A stretch of DNA of 64,000 bases from Zychaea mexicana (lineage: Eukaryota > Mucoromycota > Mucoromycetes > Mucorales > Lichtheimiaceae), in NCBI RefSeq assembly GCF_025766255.1, contig NW_026516681.1:478832-542831 (forward strand), in the 5' to 3' direction. Positions within the stretch are counted from its first letter, which is position 1, and each line of letters opens with the position of its first letter. The position numbers and the translations under genes are program-made. The notes under the pieces are model-generated. The model made no database searches, was not told the origin of the DNA, and was given only the letters and a program-made list of their open reading frames with translations. This document shows positions 44,984-56,718 of this stretch, piece after piece.

Positions 44984-47900
44984 ATGATATTAACCAAAAA
45001 CGATATATCAATTTTGTCCATCAATGCTCGTGGACTTCTACAAAAAAACAAAAACACCAAAAACAACAAATCACAACTTATACGCTATCTCCGTGAGCAA
45101 CAACCTCACATCATCACCCTACAAGAAACGCATGCTCATGACGACGACGTCCAGGAACGCCTTCATCAACAGTTTTGCGCCACACAATCATTCTGGACCA
45201 AAGACTGCGGCATTGTCTCTCTTTGTCCCGACATTCAGCTCACACGTATTAATATTCTCGACGACTCGCGCCATATACTCGTCCGGGTCGAACATAAACA
45301 AAACAGCTTCGCACCCTTCTACACTATCACCATATATGCACCATCATCAAGTCACACAGCTCGACGACGATTTTTTGCAACACTCTATAACTCACCAATT
45401 TTCAACAATCAACACCCGTATCGCCAAAGGCTGGTCCTCACTGGCGATTTCAACTACAGCTACAGACGAGCCGACTACCGGCCAAATGCACCAACTGACT
45501 GGCACACTCTATTACAAGAGGAATTCACCAATTGCCTCAATCCATCAGCCGATGAAGTCCCGTACCCTACTTTCAGGCGCGGCGACTCAACTATGTCAAC
45601 GATTGACTACATTTTTGCTTCACCCGTATTTACTAATACGGTGAAGGCGAGGGAAGTTTCATATGTGGCATCCAGCTGGACGGATCATGCATTATTATTG
45701 ACTACTCTTCATCTGGGTCCCTCTAGCACAGGAAAGGGTTGTTGGCGTGGAAACCCTCTCATCCTTGGCTATAAGGACTTCCGCAAACAACTCGCACGAC
45801 GCATTACGCTTTTCTTCGAGGAGGTCGATAGCTCCAGTAGTCCCCAACACCAATGGGATCTACTCAAATCTGCACTCAAAAAACAAATGCAAAACTACAG
45901 CCGACAACTCATCAATCGCTCCACTGCGCACCTGGCTAGACTACAAGCAAGACGTAACCAATTCCTCCGCAGGAAACCCGATCAAGCAACACGTGCATGG
46001 ATCCTACCAAGCCTCGAAAGACGCATTGAAGCCGCCCAAAAAGCTGTATGTGACACCCTTGCTCTCCGTGCGAACACACGCTGGCGAGAACTTGGCGAGA
46101 CCTCTGCTGGGTACTTGAAAAAGACAGTAGCACAGCGCACATCACAAATGCACATGCCACCGCTACAGCATCCTCAAACTGGGCAACTCTGTGACACCAT
46201 TGACACTATGCATGATGCCGCCGAAACCTTCTACAACAAACTCTACACACCAGAGCCGATCGACAATGCAGCAATCCACGAGTTACTCAACAGCATACCG
46301 ACTCACATACAGCTTGATGATGAGACTCGAGACTGTCTCACAAGCAGCTTTACCATGGACGATCTAAAAGAGGGCGCGTCCCGTACCCCGAAGAGAAGTA
46401 GCCCCGGTCCTGATGGACTTCCTTATGGCATTTGGCACTTGGTTTTCAACCATCCAGCTGCCGAACGTCTGATCACTCATGTATATGATGATGCACTTAC
46501 TCATGGTATTTTCCCCCAATCATGGACAGAAACCTGCATTCGTTTGCTTCCAAAAAAAGGCGATCTGGCCTCCCTCAACAATTGGCGGCCAATCTCTTTG
46601 ATCAACTGTGATGCAAAAATCTTTACACGCATGCTCAACAAACGTATTGTCAACAACGCCAGTGATCTTATCAATCCGCAACAAACTGGTTTCATGCCGG
46701 AACGATTTATCGGGGAAAACGGCCTCACCACCAGACTAGTTATGGATAATGCTCAACAGAACTCGTCCTCGGCCATTGCTTTATTTCTTGATCAATATAA
46801 GGCATACGACCGCATCCACCCGAATTACTTGACCACAGTACTACAGCATTTTGGATATCCGGATTCGCTCATCCACAGCATCACCGCTCTTTTTTTCAGC
46901 ACAAAAATTCGTCTCAACATCAACGATCAACGGCCATTTAAGCCAACCTATACAACAACAACGTGGTTTACGTCAAGGTGACCCATTGTCGCCGATCCTT
47001 TTCAACCTGGCTATGGAACCTCTCCTGCGTGCAATACAAGGAGATCGAGATTTTCAAGGCTACCAATATCAATCGGTTTCTACAGGAATAGTATCAATTC
47101 CACCTCCTCTTCCACTTAAAGCTATCGCCTATGCTGACGATATCTGTGCTTTTATACATAACGAACAAGACTTTGCCAGGCTACAACACCACATGAAAAC
47201 ATATCAACTAGCCTCCAATGCCCTGTTCAACAAGCACAAAACACAAGCTCTCTCACTCAGTGGCGCTCCGCAACCCGAGTGGAACGCGATCCTTGCCGGC
47301 CAAGGTATCGCACCATGCCACGATCGCTCTTGCCCAACCCCTCTTGTCTACCTCGGTTACCCCCTGGCATCGTCAAAACCGCAGCTCAAGTTCTTCCTTG
47401 ACCAGATGCTGGTGAACATACAACAACACTGCCAGGTGCATCAGCAGCGCGGTCTATCCGTTCGCGGTCGAGCCCTAGTCCTGAACACCTTGATATTATC
47501 AAAGCTTTGGCACGTTCTCCGCATAGTTGGCGCCAATGATCATGCTTTCCATGCGAAACTCCGTAGCATTTGTGGCAAGTTCTTAATGCATCGGATGTTC
47601 CCGACTGTGGCGTATTCCAAATTATGTTTACCACGATCAGAAGGTGGTATCGGCTTACTCGATCCAATGACTCAACAGAATGCCCTCCAGCTGCGGTGGA
47701 TTCAACCCATGCTGGAGGAATCGGGTATGTATCCTCAGCATATTCTACTTTTAATCCATCAAATACTCGCCACCGCCAAATTTCCATCAGATCACCGGTT
47801 GCTGTTGGCGGACCCACATGCAAGGAAAATAGGCGCCATCGATTCTTCTTCTCCCGTATCCTTGGTTTACCGCGCTGTGGACAAGTTGGACATGGACTGG

Positions 47901-48785
47901 GAGGCACTTCGGATCACCAAAGCAACGGCACTACAATTACCTCTGAAAAGTGTTATTGCGACTATCCCCTCAGTGCCCCAACCACGTCGACCTGGATACA
48001 ACAAACTGCAAGTCCGAGATTTGTTTTATTACGACGCCACACACCAACATTTACTACTACGACAAAGAAATGATCCAGCAACAAGGCCGATCTTGCTTAC
48101 ACGATTTATGCATGACCTTGCTGCCTTTCGCTTCATACTGAAACCATTTTTCGCTCGTTTATGCCTCCCACCACACCATACTGGTGGTGGCCATCCCACA
48201 ACACCTGGTGATACCGACTTCACACCATTCAGCCGTCAGCTACTCAATCAGCCTGGAATCACCGACAACAACACCAAACACTATCGTACTGCCATCATCG
48301 CCCGACTCCACCCGACGCCACCCTACTCTACAGTAAACTGGCATCTCTTTTGGAAAACGCCTATGGATCATACCACCAGAAACATTTTTTACCGGATTTT
48401 CCATGGCACACTGCCCACCGCAAGTCTACTTTACCAACGCACTACCAATTTTTTGCCGAATCGCACCTGCTCTATTTGTCGCCAAGATGAAGACACCCGT
48501 GACCATTTTTTGGTGCAATGCCCCCTCAAACGGGCGGTCTGGATAAATGTTTGGCAACACTTCATGCATAGCGATCCGAATCTCGAGTCTACCTTGATCT
48601 TTATTACAACATGCAAGAAACCGTATCATCATTTCACTGCCAAGCAATTACTATGCTTTCTCTCATACATTATACTACATATTTGGCGCGCCCATTGGAA
48701 CCATATCTATAACAATATCCCTTTTTCTTCTTCACATGTATCCGCAGATGCCATACATGCGATACAAACTTATATGGACCTTTAA
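44984..48785 (+). pseudogene. LINE ORF2 (endonuclease-reverse transcriptase) broken by a 7-bp duplication
   Basis: The first frame (44984-46981) holds the APE endonuclease: ISILSINARGLL, HIITLQETHA, RLVLTGDFNYSY, STIDYIFAS and SSWTDHALL. It continues into reverse transcriptase: RSSPGPDGLPYGIW, NNWRPISLINCDAKIF and FLDQYKAYDRIH. The second frame (from about 46930 to 48785) continues with QQRGLRQGDPLSPILFNLAM, the catalytic AYADDI (47126-47143), and a C-terminal zf-RVT (CSICRQDEDTRDHF). The frames are separated by a tandem ATCAACG ATCAACG at 46919-46932, whose extra 7 bases cause the shift. No RNase H domain was seen. Otherwise the protein is complete (about 1265 residues), so the inactivation looks young. 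Confidence 0.88.
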
Positions 48786-48957
48786 AAAAAAAAAAACCAA
48801 CACCAAACCCCTTTCTTATATATACCTACTTCTGTATCTGTATCTTTTCGCTCATCAGTGTTTTGCGGCCGCAGGCACATTACTTCTTTTGAACATGTGA
48901 CTTGTATTTTAATAAAATCTCAGGAGGCTATCCACCTCTCATACAAAAAAAAAAAAA

Positions 48958-51140
48958 CAGACCATTTACAAGCACCGCTGCGAGTGCTCTTACTACTGAT
49001 TGCTAACTAGTGATGGTGTATTATCAATGTATGCTAATGACGCCGCGCTTGATGGTTTGTATATGCTGATGAAGGCGCGCGTGATGATCATCTGGTAACG
49101 CTGTTATATTCAGTTATCTCACACCATCTGTAATATGGGTCGGGTGTTCAATATCGGAAGAAGATCAGAAGAGAGAGGGAGTGTAGAAGAATAGCTTAAG
49201 ATACGACATAAGATGATCCTTTTGTTACGAACAATATCTTGGCTATTTATATGTTTTCACTGATATATGATATGCTATGTATTTGCTACTATTGCTACTA
49301 ATAATGACGGCGCTATAGATGACGTTAAGGAGTGGATGACGGTGCTGTTGCTGGCGTCGGGCATTCTGCTTGCTGCGGATTGATTGGTGGCTTGCTTACA
49401 TCACCCACGTCACTTTAAATTGTTGATGACGAATATAAATTTTTCGTGGAATTCATTGCTTGAGGAACTACGCTGCAGTCTCCCAATCCCTCAGCATTCA
49501 TTGCGAATCTTTTTTTTTTCTTATTTTTACTTGAGGACCTCTGTGTTCGGTGCGTCCTGCAAAATGTCCGAGTGATGGTGTGGAATAACTGGTGACACTG
49601 CGGTCTCCCAGTCCCTCAGCATTCATTGCGAATCTTTTTTTTTCTTATTTTTACTTGAGGACCTCTGTGTTCGGTGCGTCCTGCAAAATGTCCGAGTGAT
49701 GGTGTGGAATAACTGGTGACACTGCGGTCCCAGTCCCTCAGCATTCATTGCGAATCTTGTATATTTCTTGATATCCATATGCTGCTCGTCACAATTGCGG
49801 TCCTCTTGATCTAGTGTGCTGCTACTAGGTATCGTATATCTTCGCCGCATATCATAGCAACGTAACACCATTGAAGAGTTGAATATCGAACTCGTTGGTC
49901 TGTGGAGATGGTTTCTTTTCTACTGGTAGCTGTTGTTGGCATATGCGAGAATAGTGTTATATCTAAAGGTATCATCGAATGATATACCATGCGTAGGTGC
50001 TATTATATCATATGTAGCCGGCGTAAACACTCATTTCACTCAAACATATGGACTCTTCATATAGTGTAGGATTCAAATGATGATGAAAATTGGTTTGCTG
50101 GTCGATTGATACAATCAAGCAAGCCGTGCAAGGGGCAGAGGACAAGGAATTGAAAACCAAAGGAATACAATATGATGAACAAGTATTTTTTTATCGAATT
50201 TATCAATAGTTATTTTTTATATTCAAAGTTACAGCATCATTTTATTTTGCTTATATCATTGTAGTATAGCTCGTATGGTCCTGGGAACGTCCTAGGAACA
50301 ATGGTTCTGCAGTAAAACTTACACCGAGCTAAATTTGCGGCGCCCAGTATTCCGCCCTAGTAATATTCTGGGGAAGAACTATAACAATAAACGACATAGA
50401 GACTTGATAAGCTATTTGGGAGCAGCATGAAATAAAAAATACGTTTGACAATGGTGATGGTGCCCGAGCAATTCTTCTAGGACTATTGCGCTAATGGTGA
50501 TGCACCGAGAGAGTCTGGTGTTGATGATGAGATAGTTGTTGTTACTGATGACGGGTCAGCTACTGCTGTTGATGATGGTAACGAGTTCTGCAGGTCTTCT
50601 TGTACTATGGATTGGAGGGCAAATGGAGGTGGTGACGGTGTGCTAGCAGGTAATGCCGAATATCCTCTGCTTGATGACAACAATTCTGCGTTCATCGTTT
50701 AACAGATGCCTTCGCTGATTGCTTTGCTACGCGTGTCAATCGTCTCTCATTCCATCGCTCGTAATGCATTTAGATGATCTGGTGTCTTGTAAAATACTGT
50801 TACTCCATCTACCGGATGCGTTCCAAAGCTTTGCCGATCTGGTCCAGTCTGATGCAACAATAGTTCTTTGAGCTGGTGAAGTACGGCAGCAGAATAGTCA
50901 CACAAGCCCATTTGCGTTCTCTTTTGAGAAATAGCTAGTCTCACTTATTGCTAAACCCGAGCCTTCACTATATATGTATTCTGTTCCCATTTCCCCACCT
51001 TTCTTTCTCTCTACTCTATTTCTCTCACATTCCAAGTGAAGTATGTTTTAGCCAGTATTTCTCTCATATATTCCAATCATCATCTTGCTGACAATAATAA
51101 ACTTTAGCCAAAAGCTTGTGATATTCAAAGTCAACCTACA
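48958..51140. other. Intergenic spacer without recognised genes
   Basis: Includes a tandem repeat (see 49474-49758). Minus-strand low-complexity frames lie at 50944-50747 and 50695-50483 (Ser/Pro-rich; no family recognised). The latter could be 3' exons of the upstream minus-strand pseudogene or chance. Confidence 0.4.
49474..49758. repeat. Tandem repeat, ~123-125 bp period
   Basis: The block TCAGCATTCATTGCGAATCT recurs at 49491, 49616 and 49738. Two units are nearly complete; the third is partial. Units contain a T-run of variable length and CTTGAGGACCTCTGTG. Confidence 0.9.
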
Positions 51141-54100
51141 TCACTGGTCCATGGATGATTTCTTGAACTCCTGCTTCGTGTGGACAGGGGTAACAGCATG
51201 TTTTGTTCCTAGTTTTTTGGCAAGAAAGATATAGCGCTTATTCAAAGGATTGGCCGTAGAACCAGGCGGTAAGAAGATGTTGATACTAATTTTGAGAGAG
51301 TATGGCCGAGGTTTGAGTGTATTCAGTTGGTCGCGATGCTCTTCGTTGTTTCGTTCTTCTGCTGAAGACATGTCTATCCCAAGTGTGCGAGCAACGTCAG
51401 GTGCAAATTCTGCAATATGGTGCGTTCGCCTTACAACCGTCAATTTTTTACCTCAGCTTTACTCTCTTATAACGTCCCCAAAAAGCAATTATACAGTCCA
51501 ACGTGCTTCAAAATACGTTTTTAACTCGTTTGCTTTCGTTATTGAAGTAAAAAAAAAAATTATGGGAAGCCAAAAGTTACCGGTTTTTCCCAATTTAGCT
51601 GGGCCGGCAGAAGTTTGAAACAAATCACGTACCTGAAACAAGAATGAGTAAACAACTCCTATACGTATATATACTCGCCTATCGCCTACGTCCTACATAC
51701 ACGTCTTTTCTTTTAACCTTTCATCTAAAATATGCCGCCATTTAGACGAAAGCAGAAGGCCACCCAAAGAAGGACGCGTGGGCCTGACGGAAGAATCACT
51801 GCCCAGTTTCAGGTTATACGCCGTTTTTTCTATTGCTATTCCTATACATTTTTATGTTTCACCATATATACATATCTTTGTTCTTTGAAATACATTTTAT
51901 AAGGTTTAGTGCTTAAGAATCAAATTGAAACAAAATAAAGTTTTGACGGTTATCAGGCGAACGCACCATACCAAATGTCTCGCTGCACTCTTTCAGCTCC
52001 AAGCCTTGGACATGGGCACCCGCTTGCTCCTCTTAATAGCACCACCAGTGCCAAAAATCCCAAGCTTCATCCGTAGATATACCAATGCTTCAATCAACCA
52101 TGGATCATAATATCCCTTGTACTGACGTAAATATCGATTCATAGTGCCGACCTGATATATAAGGTATCTCAATATCAAAACAAATCGATTTCAGTGGATA
52201 TCACCTTTTACCTTTTAAGTTATGACGAAGTCGATACTCAGCAAGAAAGCAATCAGCCTAATGTGGTCCGGCACCGCTAGAATCAATAGCACGGATAATG
52301 TTTTGATGGTCTCCACGCTCTAGAGAGTTAGTTCGACGGGCACACCGATAAAAGGGAAGGTTTGCTTTTTTATCGTATCCAATTTTATAGTACAGCGGCA
52401 TATCGGGATGATCAGAAACTTGGCTTCATATATTGCCTTGAGCAGTTTTTGGGCTTGACGGTAGGCGTCATTATCAAACAGTTTCCTTCCAGTTCTGGTG
52501 CAAATTAGGTTACTGTATTCAGCAAAATGATTTTAGACTTTAGAACCGAGCTCGTGTGATGGTGGGACGATACGTTTCACTTTTCGCATAACCCAAGATG
52601 GATTCGTGTTCAGCATGTAATCCACTCTTTTCCCATCTTCTTGGTCCACAACAAAGATAGCGTTGCGTAGTTGCCGGGAGCGAGAATGTGACGTTGGGGT
52701 ATCTTGATTAGCGCCATAGAATGATAGATGTCTTTTAGGATTCTCGAATATACTGGTTGCTGCTGGGTATCCTGCGCATAAATATTTGTAAAATTGAAGT
52801 TCGAAGAGTCGGAACACGGTACATTCGATGTGCTTTGTTCATTGGAGTTGTCATTGGTTTCGTGTGATGTTGACGTACAACAAGAAAATGTTTGACTCCT
52901 GATCACTATCGTCTGGTATACTGTCGGTTATATGATGCGTATCGTGCGTATCTTCGGGTATGTTGGCTTGTGATGGGTTATTGCCTTGATGCTGTGGATG
53001 TTCTCTCCATAGACATAGCGACTTTTTCTCGAATCGTAGCATGAATATAGGTACTTTCACCGCAAACGGGAGGTCTCCAAAGTCCCTAAGAGTTTTTGAG
53101 TGTACGAGTCAAGAATTGAGTCAGGAACACAAACGTGATTGATCGATATCATGCCATGTTGTCGTCGAATGTTATCTAGTAATTCATGAAGAGAAGCACA
53201 TGTTGTTAATGAATCATTTATTTCTTCCAAAAAATATTACGTAAATCGTAAAGTACCTGCTGCTCATTGTGTAATATCTCGCCATATGCAATTGGAAATG
53301 AACTTTGAAGACGGGAATAAATAGCAACGTACCCACCATGTGGAGGAGGATTTAGTACGGTTTTACCCAGAGTACGAAAACACACAAGCTTTGTATATAT
53401 CGCCAACGACGCCCACGCGTCCAGCGCTGCATAATACACTTGATTCTCGGAAAGATCTTGTAATTCCCAGTTGCTGTCTCTATCATTTTGTTCGATCCTA
53501 CCACCAAGTACTTCTTCAGCAATCGTAGATAGTCCTACATTTCTATTTTCAATGAAGCCTCGTCTACGAGAGAACTTGCCGAGCTCCAACCCCGTGCCTT
53601 CATGATAGTCTAGTCCGTAGTCGCGCTTTAGTTATTTCAAGTAACCACTAACATTACGGCCAGCTTTTAGGACCTTGGACGACTTTAGAAGAGTTTCGAT
53701 AGAAGGAGGAATATTATTATACTGGTGGGTTGGCAGGATAAAAACGTAGCTCTAAACCACAAGTTATTTTGTTAGCGTGAAGTCGTAACTTGCGAAAACG
53801 ATAGTGTAACAGAATAGAGCCAATACCTTATATGCTAACTGTAATATCGCCACTTTGCCAGGGGAAGCATGTCGACTGAAGTTCCATTCGCAATCCAAAC
53901 CAATTACAATCGTTTGTGGATCAATATCACAGAAGATGGTGTTCGTAATTTTTTCTTTAGCTTCGGTTTCATCGCGTATGTAGTGCGTGGTAATGAAGGT
54001 TGGCAGTTGTAATATGTGATTGTCGCGGGTAGATTCAATTGAAGTCAAACTGCTAATCTTGTGGACCGTTCTTCAATGAGCTGGATTTATCAAGTAGGAA

Positions 54101-55605
54101 CGCCTTGTCTCCCCAGACGTTGTCAGTAAAAAATAGCTGCGGTGGTTTATACCCGTACATGTCGTATGTTTTCATCATTTCCTGAAAAGGCGTCTGTAAA
54201 TGCGATAATGACTTGGTGGGGACTAGCAATTACATTAATTACATATAGTATATAGAGCGCCAAAAGTCAAAAACTTGAATGTGTGGTCTCCCTTGAGTAT
54301 CTTTCCATCGATAGTAACCATCTGCTTGTCCATGATTGGCCGAAGAACATCCATGATAGCATTGTATATGAGTCGAAAGTATGGTATAGAAGGAACGTAT
54401 CCAGCGTACCCTTGAGGATCCTTAAATATCGAGAACTCAGGGTAGCTTCTGATGCGATTTTCGGTCCCCTTGTAAGTTGGGTTAGTTCGACGATGTATTT
54501 GATATAGGGTGTATATGATATGCAGTCGGGTATGGCGTTTGAGGTGCAGTTCCTGTAGCATATCTTGAAAGTTTGAAACTCCCATACCGTGCTGCATACA
54601 TGGTCGTAAAATGTCAATGAGATCCTTAGAGATAGCACACCGGTAGGAAAAAATGGCGGGAAATTCTGCTGCTAGTTCGTTGGGCAGCTGTTTCAAGATT
54701 TTTTCATCGTGTGCACCCAATGAGGCATGACAGGTTTTGCATTCATATCGCCTTGACATAATATAAAAGCATCTTTCAAACACATGGTTCACTGTTAAAG
54801 GTTTGCCATAATTGTTGCTGCTAACAATACATACCTGTTCATGACCACCACTCGACGTGCATAAGGATCCTTGTAGAAGCCTTTATCTTCAAGTTTGCTT
54901 CTTTTAAAGGTATTTTCGTCTGCCTCATTGTAGCACCTCGGATCGCGGCAGTACAGTCGATCAACCAATAAATGTGGGAACCATAGAAAATAAATGAGGA
55001 AAGTACAATGGCTTGGGATTTAATATATTTTTGTCTCGTAATGCAAAATAAGGCGACTTTGGCTCAAGCCAAGTAGTTCCATTCTTGTATTCCCTTGGAT
55101 AACCACCATCTTTGGTCTTGATACGATCTTGGATACTTAAGAAATACTGGGCGAGCACTCCGAAACTTTTTTCTTTGTATCCTCTGTCGTCATCATTGAG
55201 TGTTTGTGCTTCGTCAGGGATGGGATCTTCCTCGTTTTCCACGCCAGTATCATAATTAGTATGATTTTCTTCCTCTAATTCGTCGATCAAGTCCTTTAAG
55301 GTATAGTTATCGTCATCCACATCAGCCTATATAATCGATACAATAAGTATATGTATGTGGTGGCCCTTTCCGGATACAACCTGTTGGGAGGAAACTTCAC
55401 AGCTTGGTTGCTCATTGATATTGGGTGGTGAGGCTGTGGCCTCAGCGCTTGTTGTGTCGCGTTGTTCTGAAGAAAGGTAGCGCGAAGGAACGTATTGCAT
55501 CAAGCTCGTCTGACCGCGAACGCGAGCCGAGGAGGATTTCTTCTTGCTTCCTAGAGGTCTACCGCGACGACGTTTTCCATCTGACCGAGAAGTAGAATCA
55601 CCCAT
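51141..55605 (-). pseudogene. Transposase-derived protein with 3'-5' (DEDD) exonuclease domain, degenerate
   Basis: Minus-strand blocks in order: 55605-55370, a basic AT-hook-like start (KRRRGRPLGSKKKSS). 55325-54960, acidic, ending in a Pro/aromatic region with a frame problem. About 54980-54835, CRDPRCYNEADENTF with a Cys pair. 54795-54235, YECKTCHASLGAHDEKIL and QMVTIDGKILKGDH, RNase H/DDE-like. About 54193-54065, PQLFFTDNVWGDKAFLL. 54048-53833, DEDD motif I in VIGLDCEWNFS. 53755-53218, the rest of the exonuclease (GLSTIAEEVLGG, YYAALDAWASLAIY). 52810-52533, RQLRNAIFVVDQEDGKRVDY. Further blocks run to 51141 (IFLAKKLGTKHAVTPVHTK). An in-frame TAA near 53630 (SGYLK*LKRDYGL) and several frame breaks kill it. 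The order matches fungal proteins I recall as a DUF6729/exonuclease family. Confidence 0.65.
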
Positions 55606-55918
55606 TATATGTCAAATACGTTGTGTAGAAGATGATAGAGTGGGAGAAAATACAAGACGAAAGACCGTTTGAAAGTGCTATCGTTGACAGGAACAATCAA
55701 AACGCCAACTGATATACCACACACAAGCGCTACACAGGGGCAACACAAGATATCGGCACACGCAACATCCCCCGTTAACTTGTTATCTCATTGGCTACTC
55801 TCACACTTTGCAGATGCAGTTGCTGATGAGAGTCTACTCCAGTAGCTTTAACCCCGCCACATTTGTACCCATGGGTTATTTATTTATCCGATTTTTTTGT
55901 TCAGCGGCTCTATGAAAC
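55606..55918. other. Short spacer next to the right arm
   Basis: Upstream flank of the exonuclease pseudogene plus unassigned DNA. It ends with the 9-bp CTATGAAAC (55910-55918), one of the two target copies of the adjoining TIR element. Confidence 0.5.
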
Positions 55919-56718
55919 GGGTACTTCCATTTTCGGCGATTGCAGGTAAAGTAGTCGCTCTGGCAGGAAAACCGGTCTCTTTTTTCTGAGCGCGTTCCTT
56001 GAGTACTTACACTCACTAGTCATACAATCTCACTAACACCAATTTTTACGTACATCAACCTTTACGTACCTTAAAACATAGTGTGGGCTTTCTTGCCCTT
56101 CCGTGAAATTTGATCATATATACAAAATTTTCAAAGTAACAACAACAACATGTATGGTCCTTTTAGCGCTCAAGGTACGTAAAAATCATATACAGCAGGT
56201 ACGTAAAATCGGAAGTATGTAACTCCAAAATGAGAAGTACGTAAGATTTTATAATACAAATATACAGCGCGAGAACTGATTTACTGTAGGATGCGGACAG
56301 GGACATGACAAGACAAGGACAGAAACACCGGACGAGAATGTGCTAGGTGCTTTCAGCAAGAACAGGACAAGACAAGGAGGAAATCAGAAGGTAGGAGACC
56401 AGATGGTGAGGCAAGAAACAAGAACAAGGTATAGGGAGGAAACAAGATAACTGACTGATGTTTTATCATTCAAAAACTATGATATATATATATCTTTCAC
56501 TTATAGAATTTAATGATGTGAATAAACGGAAAGATTGGTATTAAGGTTGATGATTCGGATGATGATGATGGATGGGGATTTAATATGTCATCAACGAGGT
56601 CGAGGATGATCACTTACTGGAGGTCGAGAATGTTCATAACATTTATGTACTTCGGGTGGCCAAGTACGTAAATTTTTGCATAAAAAGTAAGGTGAAGTAC
56701 GTAAAAATTACAGTACCC
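55919..56718. mobile_element. 800-bp non-autonomous TIR element with 9-bp target duplication
   Basis: Starts GGGTACTTCC and ends AGTACCC. It is flanked directly by CTATGAAAC on both sides (55910-55918 and 56719-56727). A 9-bp duplication with GGG-starting ends fits a Mutator-like MITE best; hAT (8 bp) is less likely. The left end seems to have lost 16 bp between two GTAC words when compared with the left-arm copy and with its own right end. No coding region. It forms the inner end of the right arm of the inverted repeat. Confidence 0.75.

Larger units (their letters stand above)
43300..48957 (+). mobile_element. Non-LTR retrotransposon (LINE), near full length
   Basis: Carries ORF1 (zinc knuckles) and ORF2 (endonuclease, reverse transcriptase, zf-RVT), an A-run at 48782-48796, a short 3' region with AATAAAA near 48912 and a terminal A-run near 48945-48956. 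The 5' end is not defined: no target duplication was found, and the sequence between the inverted-repeat edge (43177) and ORF1 may be its 5' leader. It fills much of the spacer of the inverted repeat. It is inactive as read because of a frameshift in ORF2. Confidence 0.85.

Noticed and set aside
43178..48975. Target-site duplication of the LINE
   Set aside because: The sequence after the terminal A-run (cagaccatttac...) was not found upstream of ORF1, so the 5' end remains undefined.
49474..49758. Repeat array considered as a CRISPR-like structure
   Set aside because: Whole 123-125 bp units are duplicated, with no unique spacers, in a eukaryotic genome.
51400..51975. Short inverted similarity (GGCGAACGCACCATA) between 51413-51440 and 51944-51970
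   Set aside because: Only about 30 bp, diverging immediately on both sides; too short to support an element or a functional hairpin.
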